Source: Dactylorhiza incarnata
Taxonomy: Eukaryota > Streptophyta > Magnoliopsida > Asparagales > Orchidaceae
Assembly: GCA_033032865.1 (NCBI GenBank)
Contig: JAWHQI010000068.1
Location: 4,154,001-4,218,000 of the forward strand
Reading direction: 5' to 3'
Length of the DNA: 64,000 bases
Shown here: positions 43,520-53,824 of the stretch, in pieces
Position numbering within the stretch: position 1 is the stretch's first letter
Layout: every line of letters starts with the position of its first letter
Position numbers and translations under genes: made by a program
The notes under the pieces: model-generated
The model's input: the letters and a program-made list of their open reading frames with translations, nothing else
Told to the model about the DNA's origin: nothing
The model's database searches: none

Positions 43520-46500
43520 TCAGTGTCTGCTACTGTCGCTTGCTCCTTTGGCTTTCTGCCTCCGCCTTTGATAGAAGTTGATGGGTAGAGGAATCTTCTT
43601 AGGAGAAGGAGGAGGACCTTGTGGGAATGCTACCTTGTGGTTCTTCCTCCTTTCCAGCTTCTTTAAATGTCTATCCCAGTCAACCGAGTGGTATACTCTC
43701 TGATAATCCACCTGTGAGTGTCCAAATTGAATCCACGATTCTGTTATTATTTCTCTTGATGCTGGACTCCAACTTCCAGATTGGGGATCCAGCTCAATTT
43801 CCCTCAGTCTCTTTTCCCTATATTGGTTGCTGTGAATTCTCTTTCTTTTTCTGGAGGTGGCTGAGACTCCAAATTCTATCCCATACTCATCAGAGTCAGT
43901 GCTTGTAGAAGGAGCGGCAGTTACATATATTGATGGAGGTTGATTCATTGTCTGCTTTATCTGATTTGTGATCCACATCGCTTGATGTGAACTGGCATTT
44001 ATTATTGTATTCTCCCCCTTTATGGCTTGTTCAAATATGCGCTCTTCCAGGCTGTCTTTGACTAGATTAAGTCGTTCAACCAGGGTCTGCTCAGTGACAT
44101 CCAGACCATTTCTTACTTCAAGAAGATGAGCATCTAGGGTGTGAGCATTCTCATTCACCCTGGTCAGAATTTGATCTTTGTTATTTGCAGCACCTGTCTC
44201 CATCTGCTCAAAACAATAGTATACATTATTCGAGAAGGTTTCTTGACTGGTCAAGATTTTATGGGTTTGATGTCCCACTTTATTAACCTCCTCATTCATC
44301 TTATCTATAGCAGGAGCTTCCATAGAATAGAAGTGAGCGCATTGAGTGTTCAGGTCGTGTATGTCGCTCTTTACCTTCTTAATTTTTCCCTTCACTTCCT
44401 CTCTTAACCTATCCACAGTTTTTACTATAAATTGCTCAGATGTTGTCGCTGAGCATTAAGTAAAGTTGATATCACGTGGAATAGCGAACCTATCTGAGCT
44501 GAAGATGGCTCAGCAGTTTGTCCCTCCTGATCTCCTCGTCCCTGCGAGTCTGCTTTACTGACATCTTTGGATGATTCTTCACTGATATGCGTTGTAACTT
44601 TGGCCTTCCCTTTAGGGACTTCTGGCAGGGGCTCACTTGGAGCTATGAGCACAATTTTGCTCGCAACAGCTAACTCTCGGCAATCAGAGAGAGTGATGTC
44701 TGCTGTTGGCTCAGGCATTGTATCTCGATCTTCTGGGCCAGAGTGCTCCAGATCGATCTCCCCCTCAACTCGAGCATCCTTAGGGATCATGTCATCATTT
44801 TGGGCTGAGCCCCCGAATTGAGGATCCCCCTCAACGGGCTTATTTCTTCCATTGGGGTTCCGCGTATTTTCACCAATCTCTGTGGAAGCAGGTTCAAGAG
44901 TTGAGACAGAGATATATTCTTTGACACCAGTGGATGGTTCACCTCCGGATTGAGCGGAATGGTGTGGGTGTGGTGGTATGTCATCAGAGCTGCTTGATGA
45001 CTCTTCTTCGGAGGAGGGGTTTCTTTGGGCTGCTGGTTTCTTCTGCTTCTTTGGAGCTGGTTGTACATCAGAGGATGGTTTGGGGATGGACCTGTCCCAT
45101 CGGTCCAGCATCTTTGCATCTAATTTCTTAGAGTAGTGAAGAGGTACTCCCATTCTCTTTTGCAACACATCGCCCTGGATGTTTAGAAAGAAAAGGGACA
45201 ATATTCTCTGTAACAGCCTGCCCCGGCCACCACACCAGTTAGCCTATAGCATATCGCTGGTGGGCCGACTACACGCGGTTGGACAAGGACTGCAGTCCGG
45301 TGCACTCCACCCATGGCTGAGCCTGTTTCTCAGCTACAGTGAGATGTTGAGGCCGGGATTCGATTCCGCGCCCCCTTGATAAGGCACCTTCAACAGTCCT
45401 CATCACCAACTGCAGCTCAGTTGGTTATGAGGACTGTTGAAGGTGCCTTATCAAGGGGGCGCAGGATCTAATCCCGGCCTCAACATCCCAGTGTAGCTGA
45501 GAAACAAGCTCAGCCATGGGTGGGGTGCACCAGACTGCAGTCCTTGTCCAACCGCGTTTAGTCGGCCCACCAGCGATGTGCTATAGGCTAACTGGTGTGG
45601 TGGTCGGGGCGGGTTGTTATAATACCAACTGTCACAACCCGCATTTTCCCACGAATTTAATAAATAATATCAGAGCAAGGGAAAAATATGCGTAATGATG
45701 CCACGTCAAGCAGGGGACATCTACTGACGCTCAGGCAAACACTCCTTACGATTGTTTTATTAAAGACATATACGTGATTGCATTAAAAGAGAAATTTTCA
45801 TTTTAGCTTAAGACCGCGACCCTCGGTCTGGTGGATCATCTAGTCCACAAGTAAAAACTATACATACGTAGCGGAAAATAGGTTTGTTTTTAGCCTACAT
45901 GAGCATGGAACTAAACATCTCAGAAATGATATGCACATATCTATGTTTAGTATAGTAAGAAAGGATTTTCTTCGATTTTCAAAATATGTGACATTTATTA
46001 AAAAACATGATATGCAAGGATGACATTTTTATATCAATAAAGTAACTAATGCATCCTAGCATAAAGCTTCCCAGAGAGCAAGTAGGTAAACATCCCAAAA
46101 GTAACAGCAATACTACTAGCAAGTAATCTAAAGATAAAAGCCATACGGGAGCCTTATCAAGGGGGCGCGGGATCGAATCCCGGCCTCAACATCCCACTGT
46201 AGCTGAGAAACAGGCTCAGCCATGGGTGGGGTGCACCGGACTGCAGTCCTTGTCCAACCGCGTTTAGTCGGCCCACCAGCGATGTGCTATAGGCTAACTG
46301 GTGTGGTGGTCGGTGTGGGTTGTTACATAAAAAGTGCAATTTTTTGTAACAACCCGGCCCGACCACCACACCAGAGGCCTACGGCCATGCCCATCCCTGG
46401 TGGGCCGGCTGCCGCGGTTGACGGGCCGGCGCCATCTCCCACACCACGCTCGATGTGGGCCACCCTTCCGGTCTGCTTTTTTACAAGTGTTGCAGCCCAT

Positions 46501-47419
46501 GCCACCCCAACCCATCACTGTGCCTGTTTCTCAGCACAGTAGGTTGTTGATGGCAGGATTCGAACCCCCTCCACCCATGATGAGGGTTGTTGAAGGCGCC
46601 TTATCAAGGGTGGCGGGGGTTCGAATCCCGCCATCAACATCCTACTGTGTTGAGAAACAGGCACAGTGATGGGTTGGGGTGGCATGGGCTGCAGCCCTTG
46701 TAAAAAAGCGGACCGAAAGGGCGGCCCACATCGAGCGTGGTGTGGGAGATGGAGCCGGCCCGTCAACCGCAGCAGCTGGCCCACTAGGGATGGGCATGGA
46801 CGTAAGCCTCTGGTGTGGTGGTCGGGCCGGGTTGTTACATTCTCCCATAGGAGGGGGTCTTCAGGGTGTTCTTTACTCTCTGGAAGAGGAACTCACTCCA
46901 GTCGGTTTTCTTAGAGTGAATGATTCGGGCCATGACAGCAAACATGTCTTTGGATATGCAGTCGTGGGAACCAGGCTTGCACAATAACACTTTGCCGACA
47001 ATATCAGCCAGTAGTTTCCCCTTCTGATTGAACTCAGCTCTCTTGATAGATCTGTAGGTCTTCCCTGTGTGCCCGCACCATTTGTAGCTTGCAGACATTT
47101 CTTCGGAGGTCAGTTCATCTTCTTCCTCTCCCCCTTTGATCCTTGGCAGATTCAGAGCTTTACCGAGGCTATCTGCAGATATCGTAATCTTCTTGCCTCC
47201 CACCTTGGTCTTTATCTGTGATTCAGTATGGTTAAGTCTTGCTTCGGCATAGAACTCGGCTAGTTCTCGGTGGAGAAGGACCGACGGTTTGCATAGAATG
47301 TATTCCAGTCCAGACATCTCTAGCAACCCTATTACGGATCGTATTTCATCGGAGCAGGCATTGAAGCCTCCTCGCTGGAGTTCACAGCCGGAGACTACTT
47401 CTTCTTTGTTGGGAGCCAT
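43520..47419 (-). pseudogene. Element E extra ORF, split by a repeat insertion and frameshifted
   Basis: The start is MAPNKEEVVSG at 47419. The N-terminal domain (AEFYAEARLNHTE, YKWCGHTGKTYRS, KLLADIVGKVLLCKPGSHDC) runs to 46845 and is cut by the insertion at 45209-46839. It resumes at 45203 (SLFFLNIQG, DRWDRSIPKP) with an acidic Ser/Pro-rich linker. Near 44430 a one-base frame change occurs. The coiled-coil part follows (DRLREEVKGKIKKVKSDIHD, LLEVRNGLDV, QAIKGENTIINASSHQAMW), and the C-terminus has SGSWSPASREIITESW. The homologues are F, I and N. Function unknown; it lies in the Sirevirus envelope-like position. Confidence 0.8.
45209..46839. mobile_element. Composite of SINE-like inverted repeats, TSD TTCTC
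   Basis: The insertion starts TGTAACAGCC, ends GGGTTGTTACA, and is flanked by TTCTC (45204-45208, 46840-46844). It holds five copies of one 180-245-bp sequence. Copies 45209-45412 (minus) and 45413-45622 (plus) are head to head; 46149-46327 (plus) is 5' truncated; 46345-46592 (minus) and 46593-46839 (plus) are again head to head. Between them (45630-46148) is an unrelated LTR-like fragment beginning TGTCACAACCC. The copies have a Pol III B-box (GGTTCGAATCC, perfect near 46619) and, in the first pair, an A-box-like GCTCAGTTGGT (45413). Confidence 0.75.
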
Positions 47420-47528
47420 TGATTCAGAGTGCGTGATAGAGGTGGAACGTCGAAGAAGCAGACAAGGGTTTGTCGACGGAATGACTTAGGGTAATTGATA
47501 GCGTAATTTTATTTTTGAACATTCACTC

Positions 47529-47564
47529 TATTTATAGTGTCGGTAGGTGGATAGGCGCGTACCT
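47529..47564 (-). promoter_or_regulatory. Putative internal promoter of the E extra ORF
   Basis: On the minus strand GGTACGCGCC (47555-47564) lies 16 bp before CTATAAATAG (47529-47538), itself 110 bp upstream of ATG 47419. The same pair of motifs precedes the I ORF. Confidence 0.55.
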
Positions 47565-47901
47565 TTCAAAAGCGATCAAACGGCTCTGATGGATCCATCT
47601 AATCCTGAGATGAATAGGTCAAATGTATTTTGCCGATGCGCTCATTGTAGTTGAAATGTTACTTGGACATGAATTCTTTCATCTCGTATCTTTGTCGTCT
47701 TTTCGTCTATTGTATCGTTGTAACACTCGACGATTGTAGATACCGAGAGCTATCCATCCTTTAGGTCCCCCCTTTTTAGTAGAATAACCTGCACTAATTT
47801 TATTAGTAAATAACCTTTGATGTTCTGCCTATGGGTCAGAACAGCTACTATGTCTAGGGCCCAGATTTCTGGTGGGCACTTGGACTTCCTGCAAAATACG
47901 A

Positions 47902-49347
47902 TCACAAGCCCTTAGGAACCCATGTGAATTTGGGTCCTGGGAATTTATTAGCTCTGAAGGATATAATGGATTTCACTGCCCTCGTAAATGCGTAAGGATT
48001 GTGAACTAAATTGTTTGTAGGTTTAGTATTTGTTACCCTTGGAGCTGCTGGATTGTGCCAACAATCACTTGTAAAGTGCCTTGTCTTACCACAGCACCAA
48101 CAGTCAAATTTGTTGTGCCTTATCCTCTTGTTGACGGTTGGTGTATGATTCTTCTATGGGCGGGAGGAGTACCTGTAGGAAACCGAATTGTATTGGTCAG
48201 GGGTGTGATTCTTCCCATTCCCACTTCTTCTGTGAAGGTCAGCCTTTTGTAAAGGTCCCTTCATTTTCCTGGATCTCCTGAGCTCCTGTTCCCTTGTGAT
48301 TCCTCTTTCGTGACTTACTTTGGAGGTGACAGGCAACATCTTTCTCCCTCCTTGACTGAGACTGCTGCCTCTATCCGGTGGAGGAGTTGGCTCTGGCATA
48401 GAGGGTCTGGGTCCTGTTCTTCTTTTTGTGGGGGATTTATTCTTCACCCCACTGACTTGATTGACTTTGAGTTTCGGCGGTCCAGCCAGATTCCTGTCCT
48501 TCTTTAGAAGCACAATTTCTTTGGTTAGAGAGTATCATAGTTCTCTGCTGTCAACCAGAGCTTTCATGGTTTTCCCAAACTTGGTTATAAAGTCCATGTT
48601 TGAGCTAGCATTATAATCTCTTTTGAGCTGACAGAAATCTGCGTTCTCCAAAGTCAGCCTATCAGCCTTTTCCAAAAGATCGGAGTTTCTGGTTTGGAGA
48701 ATTGAGATCTCATCGGCTTGCTTCCTGCAGAGTTCCTTGCTCCTTTTGAGTTCTTCTAGAAGATCCTCATAATTTTTGGAGAGACATGTTTCGGAATCTG
48801 AATCAGTATTAGATAATGGAGCCCTTATTCCTACCTGTTCTGGTGTTGTCTCATCCTGAATTTCTTCCTCTGATTCAGATAGGACAGTTAGTCTGAACTG
48901 AGCTTCCTCCTCTGCATCTGAGTTGCTTGATTCACTATCACTCAGGTTTTTATTCTTCCTCTCAGCTGCACTACCTCCAATTTCTGAGAATCCTTCCATA
49001 AGGACTATCAGAGAGTCCCACATCTCTTTAGCTGTTGTGCAGTGGATCAGTTTCTGGAGTACAGAAGTATCAACTGCAGCAGCTATGATGTCTCTAACTC
49101 TTTTGTCCAAGATAACCAGAATCATCTCATCCTCAGTCATAGTCTTGGATGTGGTCTTGGGAGCATATGGCCCTTCTTGAGTGACTTGAAACATCCTGGG
49201 ATCCAAAGCTTCCATGAATATTCTGGCTCTAACTTTCCACAGGGGAAAATTTTCTCTACAGCACCTAGCTATTCTTGACTCCATACTCATTATGCTCAGA
49301 CACCCAATGGTGGATCTGTTCAAGCTGTTAAGCTTTTCTTTGAACAA
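47902..49347 (-). pseudogene. gag: Element E Gag (copia type), two internal stops
   Basis: One frame of about 482 codons starts at ATG 49347, only 5 bp after the PBS. It has a copia Gag N-terminus (MESRIARCCRENFPLWKVRA), KLIHCTTAKEMWDSLIVLME, an acidic stretch, a coiled coil (LEELKRSKELCRKQADEISI) and a basic region. It ends with an intact zinc knuckle CWCCGKTRHFTSDC (near 48080) and GPKFTWVPKGL, as in Sirevirus Gag. Stops are TGA at 48535-48537 and TAG at 48154-48156. The protein would form the particle. No protease follows. Confidence 0.85.
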
Positions 49348-49351
49348 CCTC

Positions 49352-49363
49352 GCTTTGATACCA
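49352..49363 (-). other. Element E primer-binding site (initiator tRNA-Met)
   Basis: The reverse complement TGGTATCAAAGC lies 2 bp from the 5' LTR end and has one mismatch to TGGTATCAGAGC. Confidence 0.85.
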
Positions 49364-49365
49364 CT

Positions 49366-50997
49366 TGTTGTTTATGGGGGTGTCTACTTTATCACCTAGA
49401 GGGGGGGTGAATAGGATTTTCTGTTTATATTATCCCCCTTGGGATTTTCTTAGTTTCTGGTTAATAGCTTTATGAAATAAAGAGCAAAATACAGAAAGCA
49501 CACAATGATCTATAGAGGTTCCTCAAGACCGGGTGTCTTGAGTAGTCCTCTCTCCCTCTACGCCTACCCAGCAGTGTGCTAGTCTCGGCAAACTCTGCAA
49601 AAAGCTTCAGGCCCTCAAGCCTTACAACACGGACCCGCAAGTCCCAACAGCCTAGGCCTGCAAGCCCCTGCTGCCCCCGAGCCCGCAAGCTCGACACTCA
49701 GGCCCTCAAGCCCTACAATACGGACCCGCAAGTCCCAACAGCCTAAGCCCTCAAGCCCTTACTGCCCCCGAGCTCGCAAGCTCGACAAGACGCACCCGCA
49801 AGTGCACTGCCCTGGCCCTCAAGCCTCACAGCTCTCCAGCCCTCAAGCTAGACAATTTGGCCTGCAAGCCTTACAAGAAAATTACAGTAATAAAGTAAAC
49901 TGTTTCTTTAGCCAGATGAAGATCGGCACCTTTAGCCTGTTGAAGATCGGCTCCTTGAGATTGAAAAAGATTGTTCTGAATCAGATCATGAGCACACGGT
50001 TCTTCTTCAAATCTTTTCTTAGCCAGATGAGGATTGGCTTCTTAGCAGTCGATGAAGATGACTGCTCCTTCTTTTTCTCTTTCTTTCTTGCGGTGAGTGT
50101 GTTTTTCGATTCGCTATGTGCGCAAGTTCTTTCTTGATGATTACCCTTTTAGGGCAACCTCATGTATCCTTTTTATAAGACTACGATGTCTCCTAACGGT
50201 CTTCTAAAATGTTTCTTTATGTGTCAGACCTCCATTCCTTTTTAGCCCGCGCTGATATCTTTATTTCTTTAGGAGTAAGCGCTAATACCTCGATTCATTA
50301 AGTGCACGCGCTGATTGGACAGTCAGGCAGCGGCATTAACTACTGATAGTACGTACGCAAGATTTGAATTCTGTCTTGAAGATATTTGCATCATTACGAC
50401 GACAAGCTGTCTCTGACTTTGTCGTCGCGATCTTCCTTCTGCCACTGATGGTGTTCTTCTCGACGATACAAGATCTCCTGGCGATTCTGTATAAATGACG
50501 ATCTTCTTTCTCTGACAGTGTCATCGTGAGCTTCCTTCTTGCATCATGTCGTCGTAATCATATGTTATCTCGACGACATGAGTTGCACACGACGATGTCC
50601 TGTGTCTTCTCTGCGTTCGACGAACAGCATTCTGCGATCGACGAACTTGCCATCCTTCGTTCAACGATCGCCATTCTTCGTTCGACGATCTTGCCACGTC
50701 TCAGCATTCGTCGATCGGCATTCTTCGTTCGATGATCTCGGCATGTCTCAGTGGTCGACGAATACTTTGCTTCTCAGCGGCTGCTGCTCTGCCCGTCATT
50801 ACGACGACAAACACGCATTGTCGATGATATCGCCTGTTCTTCTCGACGACATAGTACTTAGTAAAATAACTAAAGTACATGACATATTGTCGATTCCTGC
50901 AAGCATGAACTAGATGGAATGTCAAATACAACTTGCATTTATCATTGAGCTGAGCAGTTCTTCAAATCAGGAACATTGCAGGGCACTGTTCCCAACA
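49366..50997 (-). repeat. LTR iii: 5' LTR of E, and 3' LTR position of F
   Basis: On the plus strand it runs TGTTGTTTATGGGG to TTCCCAACA (1,632 bp). A PBS lies on its left and a PPT on its right, so one LTR serves two interiors. It resembles LTR ii throughout most of its length. GCCCGCAAG repeats are at 49607-49872, the TATA box at 50170-50181 (minus), and TTCGACGAAC motifs at 50619-50765. Confidence 0.9.
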
Positions 50998-51022
50998 ATC
51001 TCCCCCTATTTGAAGAAGTCAT
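50998..51022 (-). other. Element F terminal polypurine tract
   Basis: The reverse complement GACTTCTTCAAATAGGGGGAGAT is identical to the E PPT. Confidence 0.85.
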
Positions 51023-51193
51023 AATAGCCATCTATATCTCTGGTGCCCTCATAGCAGCTTCACCCTTTGCTTTCTTGGCACTGGCTTCCTATTCCTTTTC
51101 AGCTTGTCTGATGAAGTACTCAAACGGTTTAGAATGATACATTAGAGGTTCAGGAGTGTCAGCTGGAATTCTTCCTGCTTGCTTATCCCTTCT

Positions 51194-53161
51194 TTATTCT
51201 CTCCTTACTTCTTCTTGATCGTCATGCTTAGCCCATAGTTGAGGACTGTATGCATTGTAGCTTTCACCTTTATTAGCTCTCACTTGCTCCCATGCTTTTA
51301 GAATGGTGGTCCTGGATATGGGACTCCATCTTTCATAGTCATCCTTTTTCTCAATTTCCTCCCAGTACTTTCTCTTTCTTATTTTTATTTCTTCATCCTC
51401 CAGTGCTTCCTTTTCTTTACCCTTATCAGTATCAGGAATATCTGTATGTTGCTCTTCAGCAGGCTCATCATAATGTAGAGGAGGGAGATTCATTGCTTCC
51501 CTGATGGTGTTTGTGGTCCAGATGGCATGATCACCACTGGCCTTTATCATTGATCTCTCCCCCTTTATGACTTCTTCAGATATACCCCTCTGGAGATTCT
51601 CCTCAGAAACCAATATCTTGTTTTTGAGCATGTGGATTCCTGCTTCCAAGTGATTCTTGGTCTCAAGCAGATGACTGTCCAGATCTTTATTGTGGTGATC
51701 TAGACTTTCTTGGAGATCAGTTTTGTGTTCAGCCATCTTCTTGGTGGATGCAATGTAGGCCTTTTCTATGCTGCTGACAATCAATGTCTGATTAACCCCT
51801 AAGTTAGATATACCCTTATGAGTACGGGCAGTGTATTCTTGTAGATTCCTCACATCATTTCTCAAGCTCTCTGTTTCAACAGATAGTTCCCTCTTCAGTT
51901 CATTGATAGCAGAGGTGACATAGCTTTCAATTTTTAATCTTTGCTCTTCCAGGAGCATCTTTATCTTAGATAACAGTGAGAGATCCACTGGTCTATTCTC
52001 TGGAGGTGAACTATCTTGTTCCTCTTCTTCATCCCCTTCAATTATTGGAGATAGAGATTTTCTTATGGGTGAATGGTTTGGCTCATTTTCCTTTTCAGGA
52101 CTTTGCTGATCTTTGCTAGTCTCATCAGCAGGGTTCTCTTGGTTGACCTCTTGCATTGCTGGTTCAGAATGACCAGCATCCTCAGCCCCTATGATCTTAT
52201 TGATCACTTCTTCCACTTGAGCAGGGAGCTCACTGTTCTTCTCACCCTCAGTTTCAGCATCCTCTTGCTCTGTTTCTGCTGTTATCATTGTCCCGGATCC
52301 CAGACTTAGAACAGAGGTCTGGAAGGTTATTATCCTTGTCTCCACAGGTACTTCAGAGTCAGACGGAGGTGAGCTGTTTCCTGACTCACTTCCTTCAGAC
52401 GGGCTTTCTCCCTTCCTCTTCATATCTTCTGATGTCTTCAACTTCTTGGGAGGCTTAGTCAGAGTTTTCTCCCACCTATCAAGGATCTTGATGTCCATCC
52501 TTCTCATGTGATGAATTTTTACTCCATACTTTTTGTAAAAGCTTTCAGGGTAGGATAGCAGAAGGTATAGTGATAGAATTCTTCCCAGATTTGGAGCTTG
52601 AAAGCTTTCTTGTATCCTCTTGAAAATTTGCTGACCCCAGTTGGTCTTTTTACTTAGGATTATCCTTGTCATTATCTCGAACATGGGCTTGGATATCTTA
52701 TCATGCGACCCTACTTTGCAGAGGAGAGCTTTACCTACTATATCTGCCACAAGTTTTCCTTGTTGATTGAAGCTTTTCCTTTCTAGAGACCCATAGGTCT
52801 TGCTCGAATGCCCGCACCATGCCAGAGCCTTGTCAAGGTCTTCCTGGGTGATCTTTTCATCTTCCTCCCCCTTGGCAAATGTCGGCAACTGAAGTGCCCT
52901 AGCCAGCCTCTTAGAATTCACTTTGACCTTTACCCCATTGATTTCGCTTTTCACAGAGGTTCCTTTTGAGCCACCCTTGGCACTCGAGTAGAACTCCAGC
53001 ACTTCTCTTTTGAGTATCACTGTTGGTTCGGAGAGGGCAAATTCCAGACCGACGACGTCCAATAGTTTGATAGCATTTTGAATCTCTACTGGTCCTTCCA
53101 CGAAACCATTCCTCACCACTTCACTTCCTTCAAAGAGGAATCCTTCCTTCTTTGGCCCCAT
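51194..53161 (-). CDS. Element F extra ORF: 655-codon coiled-coil protein, intact
   Basis: This is an uninterrupted minus-strand ORF. The start MGPKKEGFLFEGSEVVRNGF (53161) is chosen because E and I begin MAPK/MAPN at the same place; an upstream in-frame Met exists at 53227. Residues 10-240 are the conserved N-terminal domain (LEFYSSAKGGSKG, LAWCGHSSKTYGSLERKSF, GKLVADIVGKALLCKVGSHD, APNLGRILSLYLLL). Residues 260-400 are an acidic Ser/Glu/Pro linker. Residues 410-590 are heptad-rich coiled coil (LSLLSKIKMLLEEQRLKIES, LLETKNHLEAGIHMLKNKIL). The end carries ERWSPISRTTILKAWEQV. No signal peptide or membrane segment is evident, so a true envelope protein is unlikely. Function unknown. It is intact although F gag has two stops. 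Confidence 0.85.
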   Translation of the reverse strand: MGPKKEGFLFEGSEVVRNGFVEGPVEIQNAIKLLDVVGLEFALSEPTVILKREVLEFYSSAKGGSKGTSVKSEINGVKVKVNSKRLARALQLPTFAKGEEDEKITQEDLDKALAWCGHSSKTYGSLERKSFNQQGKLVADIVGKALLCKVGSHDKISKPMFEIMTRIILSKKTNWGQQIFKRIQESFQAPNLGRILSLYLLLSYPESFYKKYGVKIHHMRRMDIKILDRWEKTLTKPPKKLKTSEDMKRKGESPSEGSESGNSSPPSDSEVPVETRIITFQTSVLSLGSGTMITAETEQEDAETEGEKNSELPAQVEEVINKIIGAEDAGHSEPAMQEVNQENPADETSKDQQSPEKENEPNHSPIRKSLSPIIEGDEEEEQDSSPPENRPVDLSLLSKIKMLLEEQRLKIESYVTSAINELKRELSVETESLRNDVRNLQEYTARTHKGISNLGVNQTLIVSSIEKAYIASTKKMAEHKTDLQESLDHHNKDLDSHLLETKNHLEAGIHMLKNKILVSEENLQRGISEEVIKGERSMIKASGDHAIWTTNTIREAMNLPPLHYDEPAEEQHTDIPDTDKGKEKEALEDEEIKIRKRKYWEEIEKKDDYERWSPISRTTILKAWEQVRANKGESYNAYSPQLWAKHDDQEEVRRE

Positions 53162-53280
53162 CTTTTGCTTGACCAGGAGGATTTCAGCACTGCCGACTCG
53201 TTCACTTTTAGAAGGCGTGGAGAACACGATGGCCTTTTAGGGCTAATGTAGAGTGTGTTTTAACCTTAAGACATTTGACC

Positions 53281-53292
53281 TTATTTATAGTG
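53281..53292 (-). promoter_or_regulatory. Putative internal TATA box of the F extra ORF
   Basis: On the minus strand CACTATAAATAA lies 120 bp upstream of ATG 53161, as in E (CACTATAAATAG). The GGTACGCGCC motif of E and I is not found here. Confidence 0.5.
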
Positions 53293-53824
53293 TCCGAGTT
53301 GGAAGTCGAAGTGTCATTTGTTAAATGTCTAATTAACTCAAGTTTAGCTGTAATGATTGGTTAAGCACAGGTTTATTTAAGAGTCCACTGATGATTGGAT
53401 ATCGTCGTGATGCAGATTCGATGTCGAGGAGTCATTTCGACGTACCAATCATCATTTCGACGACATGGTTTTGGTTCACTCTTTTGTAAGACCAGTGCCA
53501 TGCTTTTAGCAGTGCCAAACATATGTGCTCCTTGAATGACAACTTTTACTTTACTTAAGTAAAGACTACTTTTACAAAATGATAAAGTGAGGTTATGTAT
53601 TGAGCATCAACATAGTTACCTTTACCTTGGCTTTTAAGTCTTCTTGAGCTAATAGCTCCCCCTTGATGGGATGTCCACCTATCTTTACTTTTAGATCCCC
53701 CTTGATCAGTGCACCTTTGCATGTGGTGAGTTTTTCTTAGTCCAGAGTTCAGCCTGGAGCACTTATTGTCCATTAGCCTTATTTTCTTTTTATTGGCGAA
53801 ATGGACAACCCTGCAAAATAGATT
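53293..53824 (-). other. Element F region between gag and the extra ORF
   Basis: There is no protease, integrase or RT similarity. A 72-codon minus-strand frame (53555-53773) is not convincing. Two AAGGGGGAG/AAGGGGGATC purine tracts lie at 53656-53667 and 53695-53707. A splice-acceptor-like CTATTTTGCAGG lies at 53810-53821. Confidence 0.5.

Larger units (their letters stand above)
41687..50997 (-). mobile_element. Element E: pol-less copia element (gag plus extra ORF)
   Basis: On the minus strand the order is 5' LTR (50997-49366), PBS, gag (49347-47902), about 480 bp of spacer, extra ORF (47419-43520, broken), PPT and 3' LTR (43311-41687). No protease, integrase, RT or RNase H is found, so movement would need enzymes in trans. 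A 1.6-kb composite repeat lies in the extra ORF. Confidence 0.85.

Noticed and set aside
45405..45480. A tRNA gene (A-box and B-box like sequences)
   Set aside because: The cloverleaf is not complete (A- to B-box distance and arms do not fit) and the unit is repeated as part of a larger SINE-like repeat.
51194..53161. The F extra ORF as a viral-type envelope glycoprotein
   Set aside because: Position fits the envelope-like ORF of Sireviruses, but no signal peptide, membrane span or cleavage site is visible.
53555..53773. 72-codon minus-strand frame between F gag and the extra ORF as residual pol
   Set aside because: No alignable protease or integrase motif; one CS residue pair is not enough.
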